A stretch of 62,483 nucleotides of DNA from an uncultured Bacteroidales bacterium (GCA_903824935.1 CAIJYT010000149.1:1-62483), one strand, 5' to 3'; positions 27,708 through 37,098 are shown, counted from the first letter of the stretch. Numbers and translations: made by a program. Notes: a model not told the origin generated them from the sequence alone.

Positions 27708-28493
27708 CTATTTGGACTTCATTGCCGGAGCCACCTCAACAAGCCTTACGGTCCAGAAGTCGTCACTCAGGTTTTCGTTAAGCAAATAATCATAAGGCAT
27801 AGTGAAGTATCCCTGCAAACCCCATTGCGCACTCCAGCTGTTACGGACAATGAACCTGTGCGTCCTATCATCATACCCTACCGCAAGCACTGCATGCCCG
27901 CCGATTACCTGCTCTCCCGGGCCCGGCATATTAAGTGCACCTGTCTTTGCAACTGTTGAGCTTTCAAAGCTCTCATATACTGTAAACCCGAACACCATGG
28001 GGTAACCATCAGCCAGGCAGCCTTTGATCTGGTCAAGCACCCTTGGAACCCTGTGATATGAAAGAACCTGGTGGTCCAGTGCTGTTTTATAACAGGCGGC
28101 AGTGGGTTTTACTGCAAATTTTTTAATATCGTAAGGCCAGTTCTTTTCGGGACAGGTTCCATCCTTGCTTACAGTTTTCATACCATCGCGTATCATGGCC
28201 CCGCTATCGCTGCCGGTTGAATTTTCGATGACCCTCTCATTATAATAAATGAATAATCGCGAAGGCATGAAATCACTGGCCTTCTGTTTGATCAGGCCGA
28301 ATTCAAAAGCCGCTCCTATGGCATTGGCGGTACAACTCCCAAGTTGTCCCTGGTCATACACCTCGGGGCAGCCGGGCCTTAGATCGGTCATTGGCGGAAG
28401 TTCTTTCAGGACCGCCGCTGGTGCAGCATACCTGTAGTCCCTCTGGTCGGGGATATCGGGCTGCCATCCGTAATGTGATACTTTAAAGCTCAT
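27708..28493 (-). CDS. C1 family (papain-like) cysteine peptidase
   Basis: 261 residues. The catalytic Cys lies in YDQGQLGSCTANAIGAAFEF (about 46-65), the His in IGGHAVLAVGYDDRTHRF (about 198-215) and the Asn in IVRNSWSAQWGLQGYF (about 216-231). There is no signal peptide (MSFKVSHYGWQPDIPDQRDY), so it is probably cytoplasmic or exported by another route. The N-terminal PDxPDxRDY pattern is common in bacterial C1 members. Substrate unknown. It sits alone between aquaporin and an MFS exporter with a stem-loop upstream. Confidence 0.9.
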   Translation of the reverse strand: MSFKVSHYGWQPDIPDQRDYRYAAPAAVLKELPPMTDLRPGCPEVYDQGQLGSCTANAIGAAFEFGLIKQKASDFMPSRLFIYYNERVIENSTGSDSGAMIRDGMKTVSKDGTCPEKNWPYDIKKFAVKPTAACYKTALDHQVLSYHRVPRVLDQIKGCLADGYPMVFGFTVYESFESSTVAKTGALNMPGPGEQVIGGHAVLAVGYDDRTHRFIVRNSWSAQWGLQGYFTMPYDYLLNENLSDDFWTVRLVEVAPAMKSK

Positions 28494-28520
28494 GTTCCCT
28501 GTGATTTAATATTTATTATG

Positions 28521-28558
28521 GACTGCGGATGGGATTTGCGAAAACCTCATCCACAGTC
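28521..28558 (-). terminator. Stem-loop after the MFS transporter gene
   Basis: 15-base arms 28558-28544 and 28535-28521 pair on the minus strand with two G:U wobbles and one mismatch around an 8-base loop, 11 bases after the MFS stop codon. The wobbles pair properly only in the minus-strand RNA, supporting a terminator or processing element for that transcript. Confidence 0.55.
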
Positions 28559-28568
28559 AAAATTACAA

Positions 28569-29969
28569 TTAAACTGCCGCTGCTTTATCCTGGGACCGGC
28601 TGGAAAAACGAGTGAATACAAAGGCAAGGACGAGAAATAGAACCCCGATGATGAAAGCGTTCCTTACTCCTCCAATATTTTCAAGAGTTGTAGGATGCGC
28701 GCTGTCACCACCTGTTGTCAGAGAGAAGGCCATCTGGAAAACAGAAACACCAATCACTGCCGCCACCGATGTGAAAGTGTTTGAAGTGGCGGAAACGATA
28801 CCGTGTTTTCCTTCGGCGGCCATGCTCATGATCATGGTGTTGTTGGGCGAGAGGAACAGGCCGAGGAAGGTGCCCGAGAATAAAAGGAATACAATGGGGA
28901 CCCATACCTGCATCATTCCAAGTGCAACTGAAAAGAAGGAATAGTCTATAACTCCAACGATGAGTGCGATGGTACAGATCTTTACTGGATTTATTTTATC
29001 CGACATTTTACCGGCCATCGGGGCCAGTACCATGACTACCAGTGAGGAGATCAGCAGAAGCATTCCCACGATATTCGAAGTAAGTCCCAGGTCTCTTTCC
29101 AGGTAAAACGGCATGATGTATGCGTAGCCGAAGTTGGCGCTGCTTGCCATCAGGCTTGCGATGAGGGCGAATGTCAGGGGTTTGATGCTGAACAGGCTCA
29201 GGTCAAGGATGGGATGGCTGGCCCTCTTTTCTCTTTTGACAAAAAAGTAAAACAGGAAAGCAGCGATGGTGAGTGCCCCGTAGGGCATTATTACCTCTAC
29301 GCCCCTGTTGTCAAAGGAATTGAACGCAAGGATAAGGAAAGTGAAGGCAACCAGGGCCAGCAGGGCTCCCTGGATATCAAACCCGCTGAATGAAAATTTC
29401 TCCTTCTTCTCTCCCGGGATATATTTTGCCGACAGCCAGATTGCTGCAATCCCGATCGGGACATTGATAAGGAAAATCCAGTGCCAGCTTGCATAGAAGG
29501 TGATGAAACCTCCAAGGGGGGCGCCGAGGCTCACACCTATTGATGAAATGGTGGTAAGCATGCCGTAAGAAGAACCTACTTTGTCATGGGGCATGAACCT
29601 GCCTATGATGGCCAGGCAGTTGGCGACAAGCATCGATCCTCCAAGTCCCTGTATGAAGCGGGCGATAATAAGTGTGACTATACCGGGTGAAATCCCGCAA
29701 AGCAGTGATCCTATTGTGAACAGGATGAAGCCGCTGATGTAGATCTTCTTCAGCCCGATGCGGTCACCCAGCATCCCGAAGAGCAGTAATGTGGCTGTGC
29801 TGGCCACCAGGTAGGCCAGGAGGACAAGTGATACAATGTCGCGGGAGCAGCCGAAATTCTGGGCTATCGTGGGCAGGGAGATATTTACGATGAAAGCATC
29901 GAGCTTTACCATCAGCATGGCCAGGGATGCACTGATCAGGATGAGAGTGTATGATCTTTTTTCAGTCAT
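28569..29969 (-). CDS. MFS transporter, DHA2 (14-helix drug exporter) family
   Basis: 466 residues with about 14 hydrophobic segments, a proton-driven exporter of the drug:H+ antiporter-2 type. Conserved are the LDAFIVNISLPTIAQNFG start (about 23-40), motif A GMLGDRIGLKKIYISGF (about 65-81) and the motif C-like GVSLGAPLGGF near 146. Substrate unknown; homologues export antiseptics, dyes or antibiotics. It ends 6 bases before the TfoX-like gene and probably shares its transcript. Confidence 0.9.
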   Translation of the reverse strand: MTEKRSYTLILISASLAMLMVKLDAFIVNISLPTIAQNFGCSRDIVSLVLLAYLVASTATLLLFGMLGDRIGLKKIYISGFILFTIGSLLCGISPGIVTLIIARFIQGLGGSMLVANCLAIIGRFMPHDKVGSSYGMLTTISSIGVSLGAPLGGFITFYASWHWIFLINVPIGIAAIWLSAKYIPGEKKEKFSFSGFDIQGALLALVAFTFLILAFNSFDNRGVEVIMPYGALTIAAFLFYFFVKREKRASHPILDLSLFSIKPLTFALIASLMASSANFGYAYIMPFYLERDLGLTSNIVGMLLLISSLVVMVLAPMAGKMSDKINPVKICTIALIVGVIDYSFFSVALGMMQVWVPIVFLLFSGTFLGLFLSPNNTMIMSMAAEGKHGIVSATSNTFTSVAAVIGVSVFQMAFSLTTGGDSAHPTTLENIGGVRNAFIIGVLFLVLAFVFTRFSSRSQDKAAAV

Positions 29970-29975
29970 ACGGGC

Positions 29976-30320
29976 TTACTTTTTCTTCTTGCTTGATTTT
30001 GCTTTCGGGTTGAACTCAAGGGCAAGCTTTATCCAGTATTCAAGATCGGCATCCATATCCGTGCCTGTAGGGTCGATAAATAAAAAACCTTTCATCGACC
30101 TGCCTGTGAAATCCATCAGCCTGCAACCTCTCTTTTTAAGTGCATCTTCTGTGCCTTCAGGATCTATGCGGGCCATCAGGTCTTCTTTGACAACTCCGAC
30201 GCACATTTTATCATCCACCAGGTAACAAACCCCTCCCATCATGAACTTTTCTTCGTATGTAATACCAAAGATCTCAAAGGTGCGGTTGACGCGATCGGCA
30301 AGATGTTTGTCATAAGCCAT
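29976..30320 (-). CDS. TfoX/Sxy N-terminal domain protein
   Basis: 114 residues. The TfoX-N pattern is clear: TFEIFGITYEEKFMMGGVCYLVDDKMCVGVVKEDLMARIDPE (split between about 13 and 54), followed by RGCRLMDFTGRSMKGFLFIDP. It ends in a Lys-rich tail. Sxy/TfoX activates competence genes in gammaproteobacteria, but stand-alone TfoX-N proteins in Bacteroidota have no assigned role. It lies between the dicarboxylate transporter and the MFS exporter. Confidence 0.85.
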   Translation of the reverse strand: MAYDKHLADRVNRTFEIFGITYEEKFMMGGVCYLVDDKMCVGVVKEDLMARIDPEGTEDALKKRGCRLMDFTGRSMKGFLFIDPTGTDMDADLEYWIKLALEFNPKAKSSKKKK

Positions 30321-30346
30321 GATCCTGATTTTTTGATTAATCCCGG

Positions 30347-31726
30347 TTACAGGTTGAGGTTTTTTGCCTTGTCTGGATCAAATTCCCCCTCCCACTTAGC
30401 AATCACTGCCGATGCCAGGCTGTTCCCTATCACATTCGTGGCGGTCCTGCCCATATCCATGAGCGCATCAACTCCGAGAATAAGAAAGACAGGCAGGGTG
30501 GATAATCCGAAGGATGACACAGTCCCCAGGAGGATTACCAGCGATGCCCTGGATACACCAGCCACACCTTTGCTTGTAAGCATCAGCGTCAAAAGCATGA
30601 GGATCTGGGTGCCCAGGGGCATGTCGATCCCCGAGGCCTGGGCCACGAAAACCGATGCCAGGCTGAGGTATAAGGTTGTGCCGTCCAGGTTAAATGTATA
30701 GCCCAGGGGCAGCACAAATGAAACGATTTTCCGGGGCACGCCGAATTCTTCCATTTTTTGCATTGCCAGTGGGAGAGCTGCCTCGGAACTCGTGGTGGCA
30801 AATGCTATTGCCGCAGGCTCGGTAATCGCTCTTATGAAACCCCGCAAAGGGATCCCGAAGAGCAGGCAAACCGGCAGAAGGACAAGAACCATGAAGGCCA
30901 GGAGGGCGATATAAAGGGTGCCCAGCAATTGTAATAGTGAGATGATGACCCCAATGCCCATATGGCCCACAGTATATGCTATCGATGCAAATACAGCCAC
31001 CGGTGCGAAATACATGATGATCCCTGTGAATTTGAACATGACTTCCGACAAGGCCCTGGCAAACGTCAGCATCGGCATGCGGTACTTTTCGGCCACCATG
31101 ACCATGGCGATGCCGAAAAGTATTGAAAACACGACAATCTGCAGGATCTCGGCCCCGGCAATGGACTTTGCAATATTTTCAGGGAAAATATGAAGGACGA
31201 TATCCTTCCAGCCCTGGTGGGCTGGGGCAGCAAGTTCATTCATATTGGCCGATTTCGGCAGTTTCAGGCCAACCCCTGCACGACTGATGTTTATGGCTGC
31301 CAGGCCTATGAACAAGGCAATGGTTGTAATAATCTCAAAATACAATATGGATTTCCATCCCAGCCGGCCAGTCTGCTTCAGATCGGCATGCCCGGCAATT
31401 CCGACAACCAGGGTCCCGAATAATAAGGGAGCTATGATTGTTTTGATCATGCGGAGAAATATCAGGCTGAGTACATCAAGGTCTGTCGCAATGGAAGGGA
31501 GATCGTGCCCGAACTCCATTCCGGCCAGCATTGCAAGGAACACCCAGGTGGTAAGGCTCTTTTGCTTTAAGACATAAAAAAAAAGGACCAGTACAGGCAG
31601 CCAGCGAAGAGGGATCAGCAAGCCTTCGGGGAGGTTTAGCGAGGCATAATGATCAGCCAGCAGTAAAATGACAACAAGTGATAAACTAATAAAGAATCCA
31701 AACAGCAGGCTCTTTTTCGAAAACAT
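30347..31726 (-). CDS. Dicarboxylate/amino acid:cation symporter
   Basis: 459 residues, about eight helices plus two re-entrant loops, of the DAACS/GltP family that couples uptake of glutamate, aspartate or C4-dicarboxylates to H+ or Na+. The Ser-rich first hairpin FATTSSEAALPLAMQKM (about 312-328) and the NLDGTTLYLSLASVFVAQ motif (about 346-363, the NMDGT motif) are present, with the second hairpin SKGVAGVSRASLVIL near 386. The exact substrate cannot be read. A divergent promoter region separates it from the YciI gene. Confidence 0.92.
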   Translation of the reverse strand: MFSKKSLLFGFFISLSLVVILLLADHYASLNLPEGLLIPLRWLPVLVLFFYVLKQKSLTTWVFLAMLAGMEFGHDLPSIATDLDVLSLIFLRMIKTIIAPLLFGTLVVGIAGHADLKQTGRLGWKSILYFEIITTIALFIGLAAINISRAGVGLKLPKSANMNELAAPAHQGWKDIVLHIFPENIAKSIAGAEILQIVVFSILFGIAMVMVAEKYRMPMLTFARALSEVMFKFTGIIMYFAPVAVFASIAYTVGHMGIGVIISLLQLLGTLYIALLAFMVLVLLPVCLLFGIPLRGFIRAITEPAAIAFATTSSEAALPLAMQKMEEFGVPRKIVSFVLPLGYTFNLDGTTLYLSLASVFVAQASGIDMPLGTQILMLLTLMLTSKGVAGVSRASLVILLGTVSSFGLSTLPVFLILGVDALMDMGRTATNVIGNSLASAVIAKWEGEFDPDKAKNLNL

Positions 31727-31763
31727 AGATTAAAACTTGGAGTAGTAAATATAGGAAATAAAT

Positions 31764-31771
31764 TAAATTTG
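31764..31771 (+). promoter_or_regulatory. -7 box before the YciI gene
   Basis: TAAATTTG, a perfect TAnnTTTG match, 18 bases before the ATG. No good -33 element at 19-21 bases upstream. Confidence 0.4.
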
Positions 31772-31789
31772 CCTTAAAAAGATCCAAAC

Positions 31790-32077
31790 ATGTTCGCATT
31801 CCACTCAGTTTACCTCAAACCCCTTGAAGAAGTTGATAAATATGTTGATGCCCACAGGGCTTATCTGCGGACATTGGTTGAGCAGAAGATTCTTGTTTGT
31901 TCCGGCCCAAGGATTCCGCGTACCGGGGGTTTTATCCTGCTTAATGCCGGCAGTAAAGACGAAGCCTTAAACATCATGTCACTGGATCCTTATGTTCTGA
32001 GCGGCATGGCAACCTACGACCTTATCGAATTTGAGCTTAAAAGTTGTGCTGAAGGATTCAAAGAGATCCTGAAATAA
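31790..32077 (+). CDS. YciI-like protein
   Basis: 95 residues, a ferredoxin-like alpha+beta fold. The YciI pattern is KPLEEVDKYVDAHRAYLRTLVEQKILVCSGP (split around residues 10-40), with the His-Asp pair near 18-19, then GGFILLNAGSKDEALNIMSLDPYVLSGMATY. Family members include chlorohydrolases and dehydratase-like enzymes, but most are uncharacterised. It precedes the acyltransferase gene by 27 bases. Confidence 0.88.
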   Translation: MFAFHSVYLKPLEEVDKYVDAHRAYLRTLVEQKILVCSGPRIPRTGGFILLNAGSKDEALNIMSLDPYVLSGMATYDLIEFELKSCAEGFKEILK

Positions 32078-32104
32078 TATTCTGCCTTTCATATAAATAT
32101 CTCC

Positions 32105-32971
32105 ATGGACCTCCTTCTTACAGGTGTATTTTTATTTTTTGTTTTCCTGATAGGACTACTGCCCTTTCGCCTGCTTTACCTGTTTTCGGATTTCGGGCAG
32201 TATTTCCTGCGCAGTGTTATGGGGTACCGTAGGAAGGTGATACTGTCGAACCTCAGGTCCTGTTTCCCCAACCTGTCGGAAAAAGAACTGGATGACATCC
32301 TTAGGAAAGTTTATAAAAACCTTGCCGATGTGCTGGCCGAAGGCATCAAAGGGTTCAGCATGCTTCCGCGAACAGTAAAAAAGCGCCACTTTATTACAAA
32401 CCCTGAGATTATTGAACCCTGGCTTGCCCAGGGAAAGAGCGTGATCGCTCTGCCCGCCCATTTCAACAACTTTGAATGGGGCAGCATGTCGCCGGGATTG
32501 TTCACAAAACATCCCATCATTGCCTTTTATAAGCCCCTCAGCAATAAATATATCAACCACTTCCTGAAATGGAGCAGGGCGAAATTCGGAACCACACTGG
32601 CTTCAATTTATGAAACTTACCAGGTATTTGAAACCAATGCGAATACACCTTCGGTATACATCATGGCTGCAGACCAGAGCCCGGCCAGGCCTGAGAAATC
32701 TTACTGGATCACATTCCTGGGAAGGGAGACTGCTTTCCTTCACGGGCCCGAAAAATATGCCCGTATGTATAATTATCCTGTTGTGTATGTGGATGTACAA
32801 AGGGTTAAACGCGGATATTACACCGTTAAAGCGATAATGCTGGCCGATGACCCTGCGTCCCTGCCCGAAGGGGAGGTCACGCGAAGGTATGCAAAGAAAC
32901 TCGAGGAAACCATCCTGATCGACCCGGGAAACTGGCTATGGTCTCATAAACGCTGGAAACTCTCCTTATAA
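32105..32971 (+). CDS. Lipid A biosynthesis-type (LpxL/HtrB) acyltransferase
   Basis: 288 residues: one N-terminal membrane helix (about 3-20) followed by a soluble acyltransferase domain acting at the inner membrane face. The HX4E catalytic motif is PAHFNNFEWGSM (about 119-130); FYKPLSNKYINHFL (about 142-155) and MAADQSPARPEKSYWITFLGRETAFLHGP (about 189-217) are further family blocks. It probably adds a secondary acyl chain to lipid A, or to the amino- or ornithine lipids common in Bacteroidota. It overlaps the convergent acyl-CoA synthetase by 6 bases. Confidence 0.9.
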   Translation: MDLLLTGVFLFFVFLIGLLPFRLLYLFSDFGQYFLRSVMGYRRKVILSNLRSCFPNLSEKELDDILRKVYKNLADVLAEGIKGFSMLPRTVKKRHFITNPEIIEPWLAQGKSVIALPAHFNNFEWGSMSPGLFTKHPIIAFYKPLSNKYINHFLKWSRAKFGTTLASIYETYQVFETNANTPSVYIMAADQSPARPEKSYWITFLGRETAFLHGPEKYARMYNYPVVYVDVQRVKRGYYTVKAIMLADDPASLPEGEVTRRYAKKLEETILIDPGNWLWSHKRWKLSL

Positions 32972-34789
32972 GTACATGGCATCAATCCGGTCGGTGTAAC
33001 TGGCCGAGATCACTTTGCGCTTGATTTTAAGGGTGCTGGTCAATGCATCATTTTCGATGCTGAATGGTTCATGAAGCAATGTAAACTTTACAACTCTCTC
33101 GTAGGGGATTAGTTCTTCCTGAATTTCTTCCAGCCGTTTCCTGTAAAATTCCAGTATCGTGGCATCGGCGATCAGTGATTTTTCATCAGGACAGGCTTTT
33201 CCAACCAAAGGAAACAGAACTCTCAGGGAATTAAAGGACGGCACTATAAGAGCCGATATGAATTTGCGGTTGTCGCCAAGTACAACGATCTGCTCAATAA
33301 ACGGATCATCGCCCAGTAACAGTTCAATTTTCTGGGGTGAAACATACTTCCCTCCGGAAGTTTTGAAGATATCATTGATCCTGTCAAGCATGATGAGGTT
33401 GCCCTCTTCGCTGAACTTCCCCTTGTCACCACTGCAATACCACCCGTCCTTAAGCACTTTTGCAGTTTCACCTGGCTTATTGTAATATCCTTTGAAAACA
33501 GTTGCCCCGGAAATGAGGATCTCCCCCTGATCACTTATTTTAACCTCTGTCCCCGGCATCACTGTTCCGCAGGATTCAAATTCATATACATCATCCTTGA
33601 AGCATGAAACAGTAGCCGTTGCCTCAGTAGACCCGTATCCGTAATTCACAAACAGTCCGGCCGCATGGAAAAACCTGAGCAATTCGGGCCTGATAGCAGC
33701 GCCGGCACAAGGCATAAAGCGGATATTCCCGCCGAATATCGACCTGAGTTTTTTTAGAACCAGTACGTTTGCGATGCCGCGCCTGAACCTGACACCAAAG
33801 GGCGGGCGGCAATTATTTTTCAGGTATGCTGAATATTCATGGCCTGCGAAGATGGCCCAGTCAAAGATCTTTCTCTTACCGGGAGCCCACCTGGCTTCTT
33901 CCTTCCTTATCTCCTCATATGTTTTCTCGAAAAACCTGGGGACTGTGCACATTAAACTGGGCTTTGCTTTTGAGAGCTCTTCGATCACCATCTTCGGATT
34001 ATCGAGGAATACATTTACAGCGCCCTTGTATATCATGTAATATGTCCATCCGCGTTCAAAGATATGGCTGAGTGGAAGAAAGCAAAGCGACACATCCTGT
34101 TCAGTGACAACCAGTCTTTCGTCATGGTTCTGAAAACAACTGAAAAAATTGTCCATCCCGAGCATAACACCTTTGGGTTCACCCGTGGTGCCTGAAGTAT
34201 ATATGATTGTCGCCAGGTCATCAGGTTCTGCTGACTGCAGGATCTGCTCAAGCCTTTCCCGATTCGCTTCGCTCTCACCCAGTTTGAGAAAGTCTTTCCA
34301 GCTTATGCAACGGGCGTCCTCATCCGCAGAAAGGTCATCCTTGAAATATACAACTTTTCTCAGGCTTGCCGAATTACTAAAAAGCCATTTGGCTTTCTCA
34401 AGCTGTTCCCTGTTCCCGGCAAAGAGAAGTTCCATGCGGGTTTCATCAACAATGTATTTAAGCTGCTGCTTTGAAGTCGTTGCGAAAAAAGGAACCACTG
34501 CAGCCCTGATTGAGAGAATGCCAAGATCGGAAATAGTCCACTGCGGTTTGTTATCGCTGAAAATCCCCAGATTCGATCCTGGACCGAAACCAAGAGACAA
34601 CAAAGCTTTTGCAACCCTGTCGGTGGTGGAAACCAGTTCCAGCCAGTTATAGCTGCTGTATTCCTCCGTGCCTGGAGCCCGGTAACGGAATACCTCACGT
34701 GTGCCATAACCGCCAGCTCGGTTGCGCATCATATGAACCAGGTGTTTTTCCATCGGTATGTTAGGTATTGACATGCAAAGTACCGACAT
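32966..34789 (-). CDS. Long-chain fatty acid-CoA ligase
   Basis: 607 residues, an AMP-binding enzyme that activates long-chain fatty acids with ATP and CoA. Seen are the P-loop IIYTSGTTGEPKGVMLG (about 193-209), YGYGSTEATATVSCF (about 377-391), the adenylate motif GWYCSGDKGKFSEEGNLIML near 445 and the hinge/Lys region NDIFKTSGGKYVSPQKIE (about 467-484). An alternative ATG five codons in (34774, MSIPNIPME) may be the true start. It belongs to the FadD15-like group in which the C-terminal Lys lies in LTSTLKIKRK. Confidence 0.92.
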   Translation of the reverse strand: MSVLCMSIPNIPMEKHLVHMMRNRAGGYGTREVFRYRAPGTEEYSSYNWLELVSTTDRVAKALLSLGFGPGSNLGIFSDNKPQWTISDLGILSIRAAVVPFFATTSKQQLKYIVDETRMELLFAGNREQLEKAKWLFSNSASLRKVVYFKDDLSADEDARCISWKDFLKLGESEANRERLEQILQSAEPDDLATIIYTSGTTGEPKGVMLGMDNFFSCFQNHDERLVVTEQDVSLCFLPLSHIFERGWTYYMIYKGAVNVFLDNPKMVIEELSKAKPSLMCTVPRFFEKTYEEIRKEEARWAPGKRKIFDWAIFAGHEYSAYLKNNCRPPFGVRFRRGIANVLVLKKLRSIFGGNIRFMPCAGAAIRPELLRFFHAAGLFVNYGYGSTEATATVSCFKDDVYEFESCGTVMPGTEVKISDQGEILISGATVFKGYYNKPGETAKVLKDGWYCSGDKGKFSEEGNLIMLDRINDIFKTSGGKYVSPQKIELLLGDDPFIEQIVVLGDNRKFISALIVPSFNSLRVLFPLVGKACPDEKSLIADATILEFYRKRLEEIQEELIPYERVVKFTLLHEPFSIENDALTSTLKIKRKVISASYTDRIDAMYL

Positions 34790-34870
34790 TTTTTCGATGA
34801 TATGAAATTACATATGTTACATATATATGATTGTATTGCAAGGGAAGCCCGGAATTTTGTTTCCCCTGAT

Positions 34871-34902
34871 TTGCTAACAGAAGTTTTTTGATGTAAATTT
34901 GT
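34871..34902 (+). promoter_or_regulatory. Bacteroidota consensus promoter
   Basis: TTTG (34871-34874), 20 bases, then TAAATTTG (34895-34902): both elements match perfectly. It reads into the small membrane protein and ABC exporter genes. Confidence 0.75.
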
Positions 34903-34946
34903 ATCACTTTTATCCTTTCCCCGGATTAATGGTAAAGGAGGTAAAA

Positions 34947-35243
34947 ATGACAGTTACTACATTGGATCTCTTTCAGATCCTTCAAGCGAAGTTGGGACAA
35001 AATGAAGCAAAAGCCCTGGTTGAATTTGTGGAAAGTGAAGTGCAATTAAATCTTAAACAAGAAATGAACTCTTTTGCGACTGGTGATGACATCCGTAATT
35101 TACGGGGTGACATGCATGCTGAAATCCACAACCTGGACATAAAAATAGAAAAAATGCGAGCCGACCTGATAAAATGGATGTTCGTCTTCTGGATGGGTCA
35201 GATCAGTGTGACTGTAGCTGTGGTAATGCTTGTTTTGAAATAA
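34947..35243 (+). CDS. Small coiled-coil protein with one C-terminal membrane helix
   Basis: 98 residues. Residues 1-72 are helical and charged (LFQILQAKLGQNEAKALVEF, then a heptad-like stretch IRNLRGDMHAEIHNLDIKIEKM). Residues 75-97 are a membrane helix (MFVFWMGQISVTVAVVMLVL). The layout recalls DUF1640/CCDC90-like proteins, whose function in bacteria is unknown. Start chosen at ATG 34947 because an AAAGGAGG ribosome-binding site (34934-34941) lies 5 bases before it, which is unusual in Bacteroidota. The ABC exporter gene starts 6 bases after its stop, so it is the leader gene of that operon and might modulate the transporter (inference). Confidence 0.75.
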   Translation: MTVTTLDLFQILQAKLGQNEAKALVEFVESEVQLNLKQEMNSFATGDDIRNLRGDMHAEIHNLDIKIEKMRADLIKWMFVFWMGQISVTVAVVMLVLK

Positions 35244-35249
35244 GCTTTC

Positions 35250-36143
35250 GTGTCTTCCAATATCATTGAAATCAGCAATCTTTCGAAGTACTACGGCCGT
35301 TCCCGTGGCATAGAGGACGTTTCCCTGAATGTCGGGCAGGGTGAATTTTTTGGCTTTATCGGCCCCAACGGGGCAGGCAAATCAACAACCATCCGCATCC
35401 TGCTGAACCTCATTTTCCCATCTTCAGGCAGTGCAAGGATATTCGGCCTCGATGTGCTCAGGGATTCCAAAAAGATCCGGGGCCGCCTGGGGTATGTGCC
35501 TTCCGATGCCAACCTGTACGATAAAATGAAAGTTCGCGAATTCCTCAGCTTCGGAGCGGCATTCTACGGGAGGAATAAGAGTGAAGACAGGATACAGGAG
35601 CTGGCAGGCATCCTCGATCTCAACCTGGAGCGCAGGATCACTGATCTGTCCACAGGCAATAAAAAGAAAGTGAATATCATCCAGGCGCTTGTGCACAGGC
35701 CCGAACTGCTGATCCTCGATGAGCCAACCTCCGGTTTGGATCCATTGATACAATCAAAGCTTTTCGGACTGCTGACCGAAGAAAACAAAAGAGGCACAAC
35801 GGTTTTTTTCTCTTCCCACATCCTGAGCGAGGTGCAGGCACTTTGCCGGAGGGTGGCCATTGTCAAGGAAGGCAGGATCGTTAAATCGGATGAGATTGCA
35901 GTCCTGAGGGAGAAGCAGCTGAAGAAGGTCAGGGTGCTCTTTACAGACACAGGCACGGGCCTGCAGCATGACTTTAAAATTCCAGGCATGGAATCATTTC
36001 ACAGGGAAAGTCAGAGAAGCATTGTATTCATGTTTTCGGGTGACATCAATGAATTGGTGCATTGTTTATCGGGCCGCTCCATTGAAAACCTGAGCATTGA
36101 AGAACCTCCGCTCGAAGAGATCTTCCTGCATTATTACCAGTAA
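35250..36143 (+). CDS. ABC exporter ATP-binding protein
   Basis: 297 residues. ATPase of an ABC-2 type exporter. Walker A GPNGAGKSTT (about 38-47), Q-loop LGYVPSD, signature DLSTGNKKKVNIIQAL (about 132-147, STGNKK instead of SGGQ), Walker B LLILDEPTSGLDPL (about 153-166) and switch His in FFSSHILSEVQ (about 186-196). The C-terminal 80 or so residues are a regulatory tail as in the CcmA/NatA group. Annotated ATG is replaced by GTG at 35250 (reads GTG TCT TCC), 6 bases after the small membrane protein. Pairs with the permease 12 bases downstream. Confidence 0.92.
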   Translation: MSSNIIEISNLSKYYGRSRGIEDVSLNVGQGEFFGFIGPNGAGKSTTIRILLNLIFPSSGSARIFGLDVLRDSKKIRGRLGYVPSDANLYDKMKVREFLSFGAAFYGRNKSEDRIQELAGILDLNLERRITDLSTGNKKKVNIIQALVHRPELLILDEPTSGLDPLIQSKLFGLLTEENKRGTTVFFSSHILSEVQALCRRVAIVKEGRIVKSDEIAVLREKQLKKVRVLFTDTGTGLQHDFKIPGMESFHRESQRSIVFMFSGDINELVHCLSGRSIENLSIEEPPLEEIFLHYYQ

Positions 36144-36155
36144 AAACAGGGTTGT

Positions 36156-36968
36156 ATGATAAACATTATTCTGTTTCGTATGGAATTCCGCAGGAACGTC
36201 AGGAGCCTGGTGCTCTGGTCGGTGATCATCTGCGCCCTGATCTTCTTTACCATGTCGCTGTTCCGTAGTGTGCTGCAGTACCAGCAACAGATCATGGGAA
36301 TGATGAAGATAGTTCCGATGGCCGCCATGAAAGCCAGGGGCTTCGGAAACATCACGGATATTTTCTCCGGCCTTGGTTTTTATGCAGCAAACAATATAGT
36401 GTATATGATGCTCCTGGGAAGCATCTATTCCATGGTGCTTTCATCGAACATCCTTTTAAAAGAGGAATACCTGAAGACAGCCGAATACCTGATGTCGAGG
36501 CCGATCAGCAGGGATGAGATCTTTGCAAGCAAATTGGCTGTTGCCCTGCTGAATATTGTAATCCTTAACCTGGTTGCAGGAATAACCGGGTTTATTTCCT
36601 TGATTGTATTCCGTTCGGGCGATGTTGTAATACGCCCCTTCCTGATCATTACCATGTATACATTCCTGCTGAACCTGTTCTTCGGTGCCCTGGGAGTCAT
36701 TGTGGCTGTAATGATAAGACGTCCAAGGCCTGTCACTTTCTTCTGCGTGGGGCTTGTCCTGGTGTTTTATTTTATTTTTACCATCTCAAGGATAAGCGGG
36801 GTCAGCGGTGAATTCGGTTATGTCAGCCCGTTCAAATGGGTTAACATGGATGTTCTGAAAAGCGATTTTTCTTTCGAGTTCTGGCGGATTGCATTGTTCC
36901 TGGGCCTGGCGCTCCTCCTGTCGGGCCTGTCTCTTATGATTTACAGGAAAAAAGATATTCTTACCTGA
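36156..36968 (+). CDS. ABC-2 type exporter permease
   Basis: 270 residues with six membrane helices (about 18-38, 75-95, 115-140, 150-165, 185-205, 240-262). It has the ABC-2 permease plan: a cytoplasmic N-terminus, a loop LLKEEYLKTAEYLMSRPISRDEIFASKL (split around 100-127) typical of the family's coupling region, and GFISLIVFRSGDVVIRPFL. Together with the ATPase it forms a two-protein exporter; substrate unknown. No terminator with a T-tract was seen after it. Confidence 0.88.
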   Translation: MINIILFRMEFRRNVRSLVLWSVIICALIFFTMSLFRSVLQYQQQIMGMMKIVPMAAMKARGFGNITDIFSGLGFYAANNIVYMMLLGSIYSMVLSSNILLKEEYLKTAEYLMSRPISRDEIFASKLAVALLNIVILNLVAGITGFISLIVFRSGDVVIRPFLIITMYTFLLNLFFGALGVIVAVMIRRPRPVTFFCVGLVLVFYFIFTISRISGVSGEFGYVSPFKWVNMDVLKSDFSFEFWRIALFLGLALLLSGLSLMIYRKKDILT

Positions 36969-37098
36969 AAAAAAAGGCAAGGATATTTCCCTGCCGGCCA
37001 TTTGTGTAATATAAGCAAATTACCTATTGAGTAACATCTGGCTTTCAAATACATTCGGGTTTGGAACGTGGGTTTCAACCCGAAAGAGGACAATAAAT

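Noticed and set aside
36969..37010. Terminator after the ABC permease
   Set aside because: GGCAAGG/CCCTGCC has a mismatch and no T-tract follows on the plus strand.
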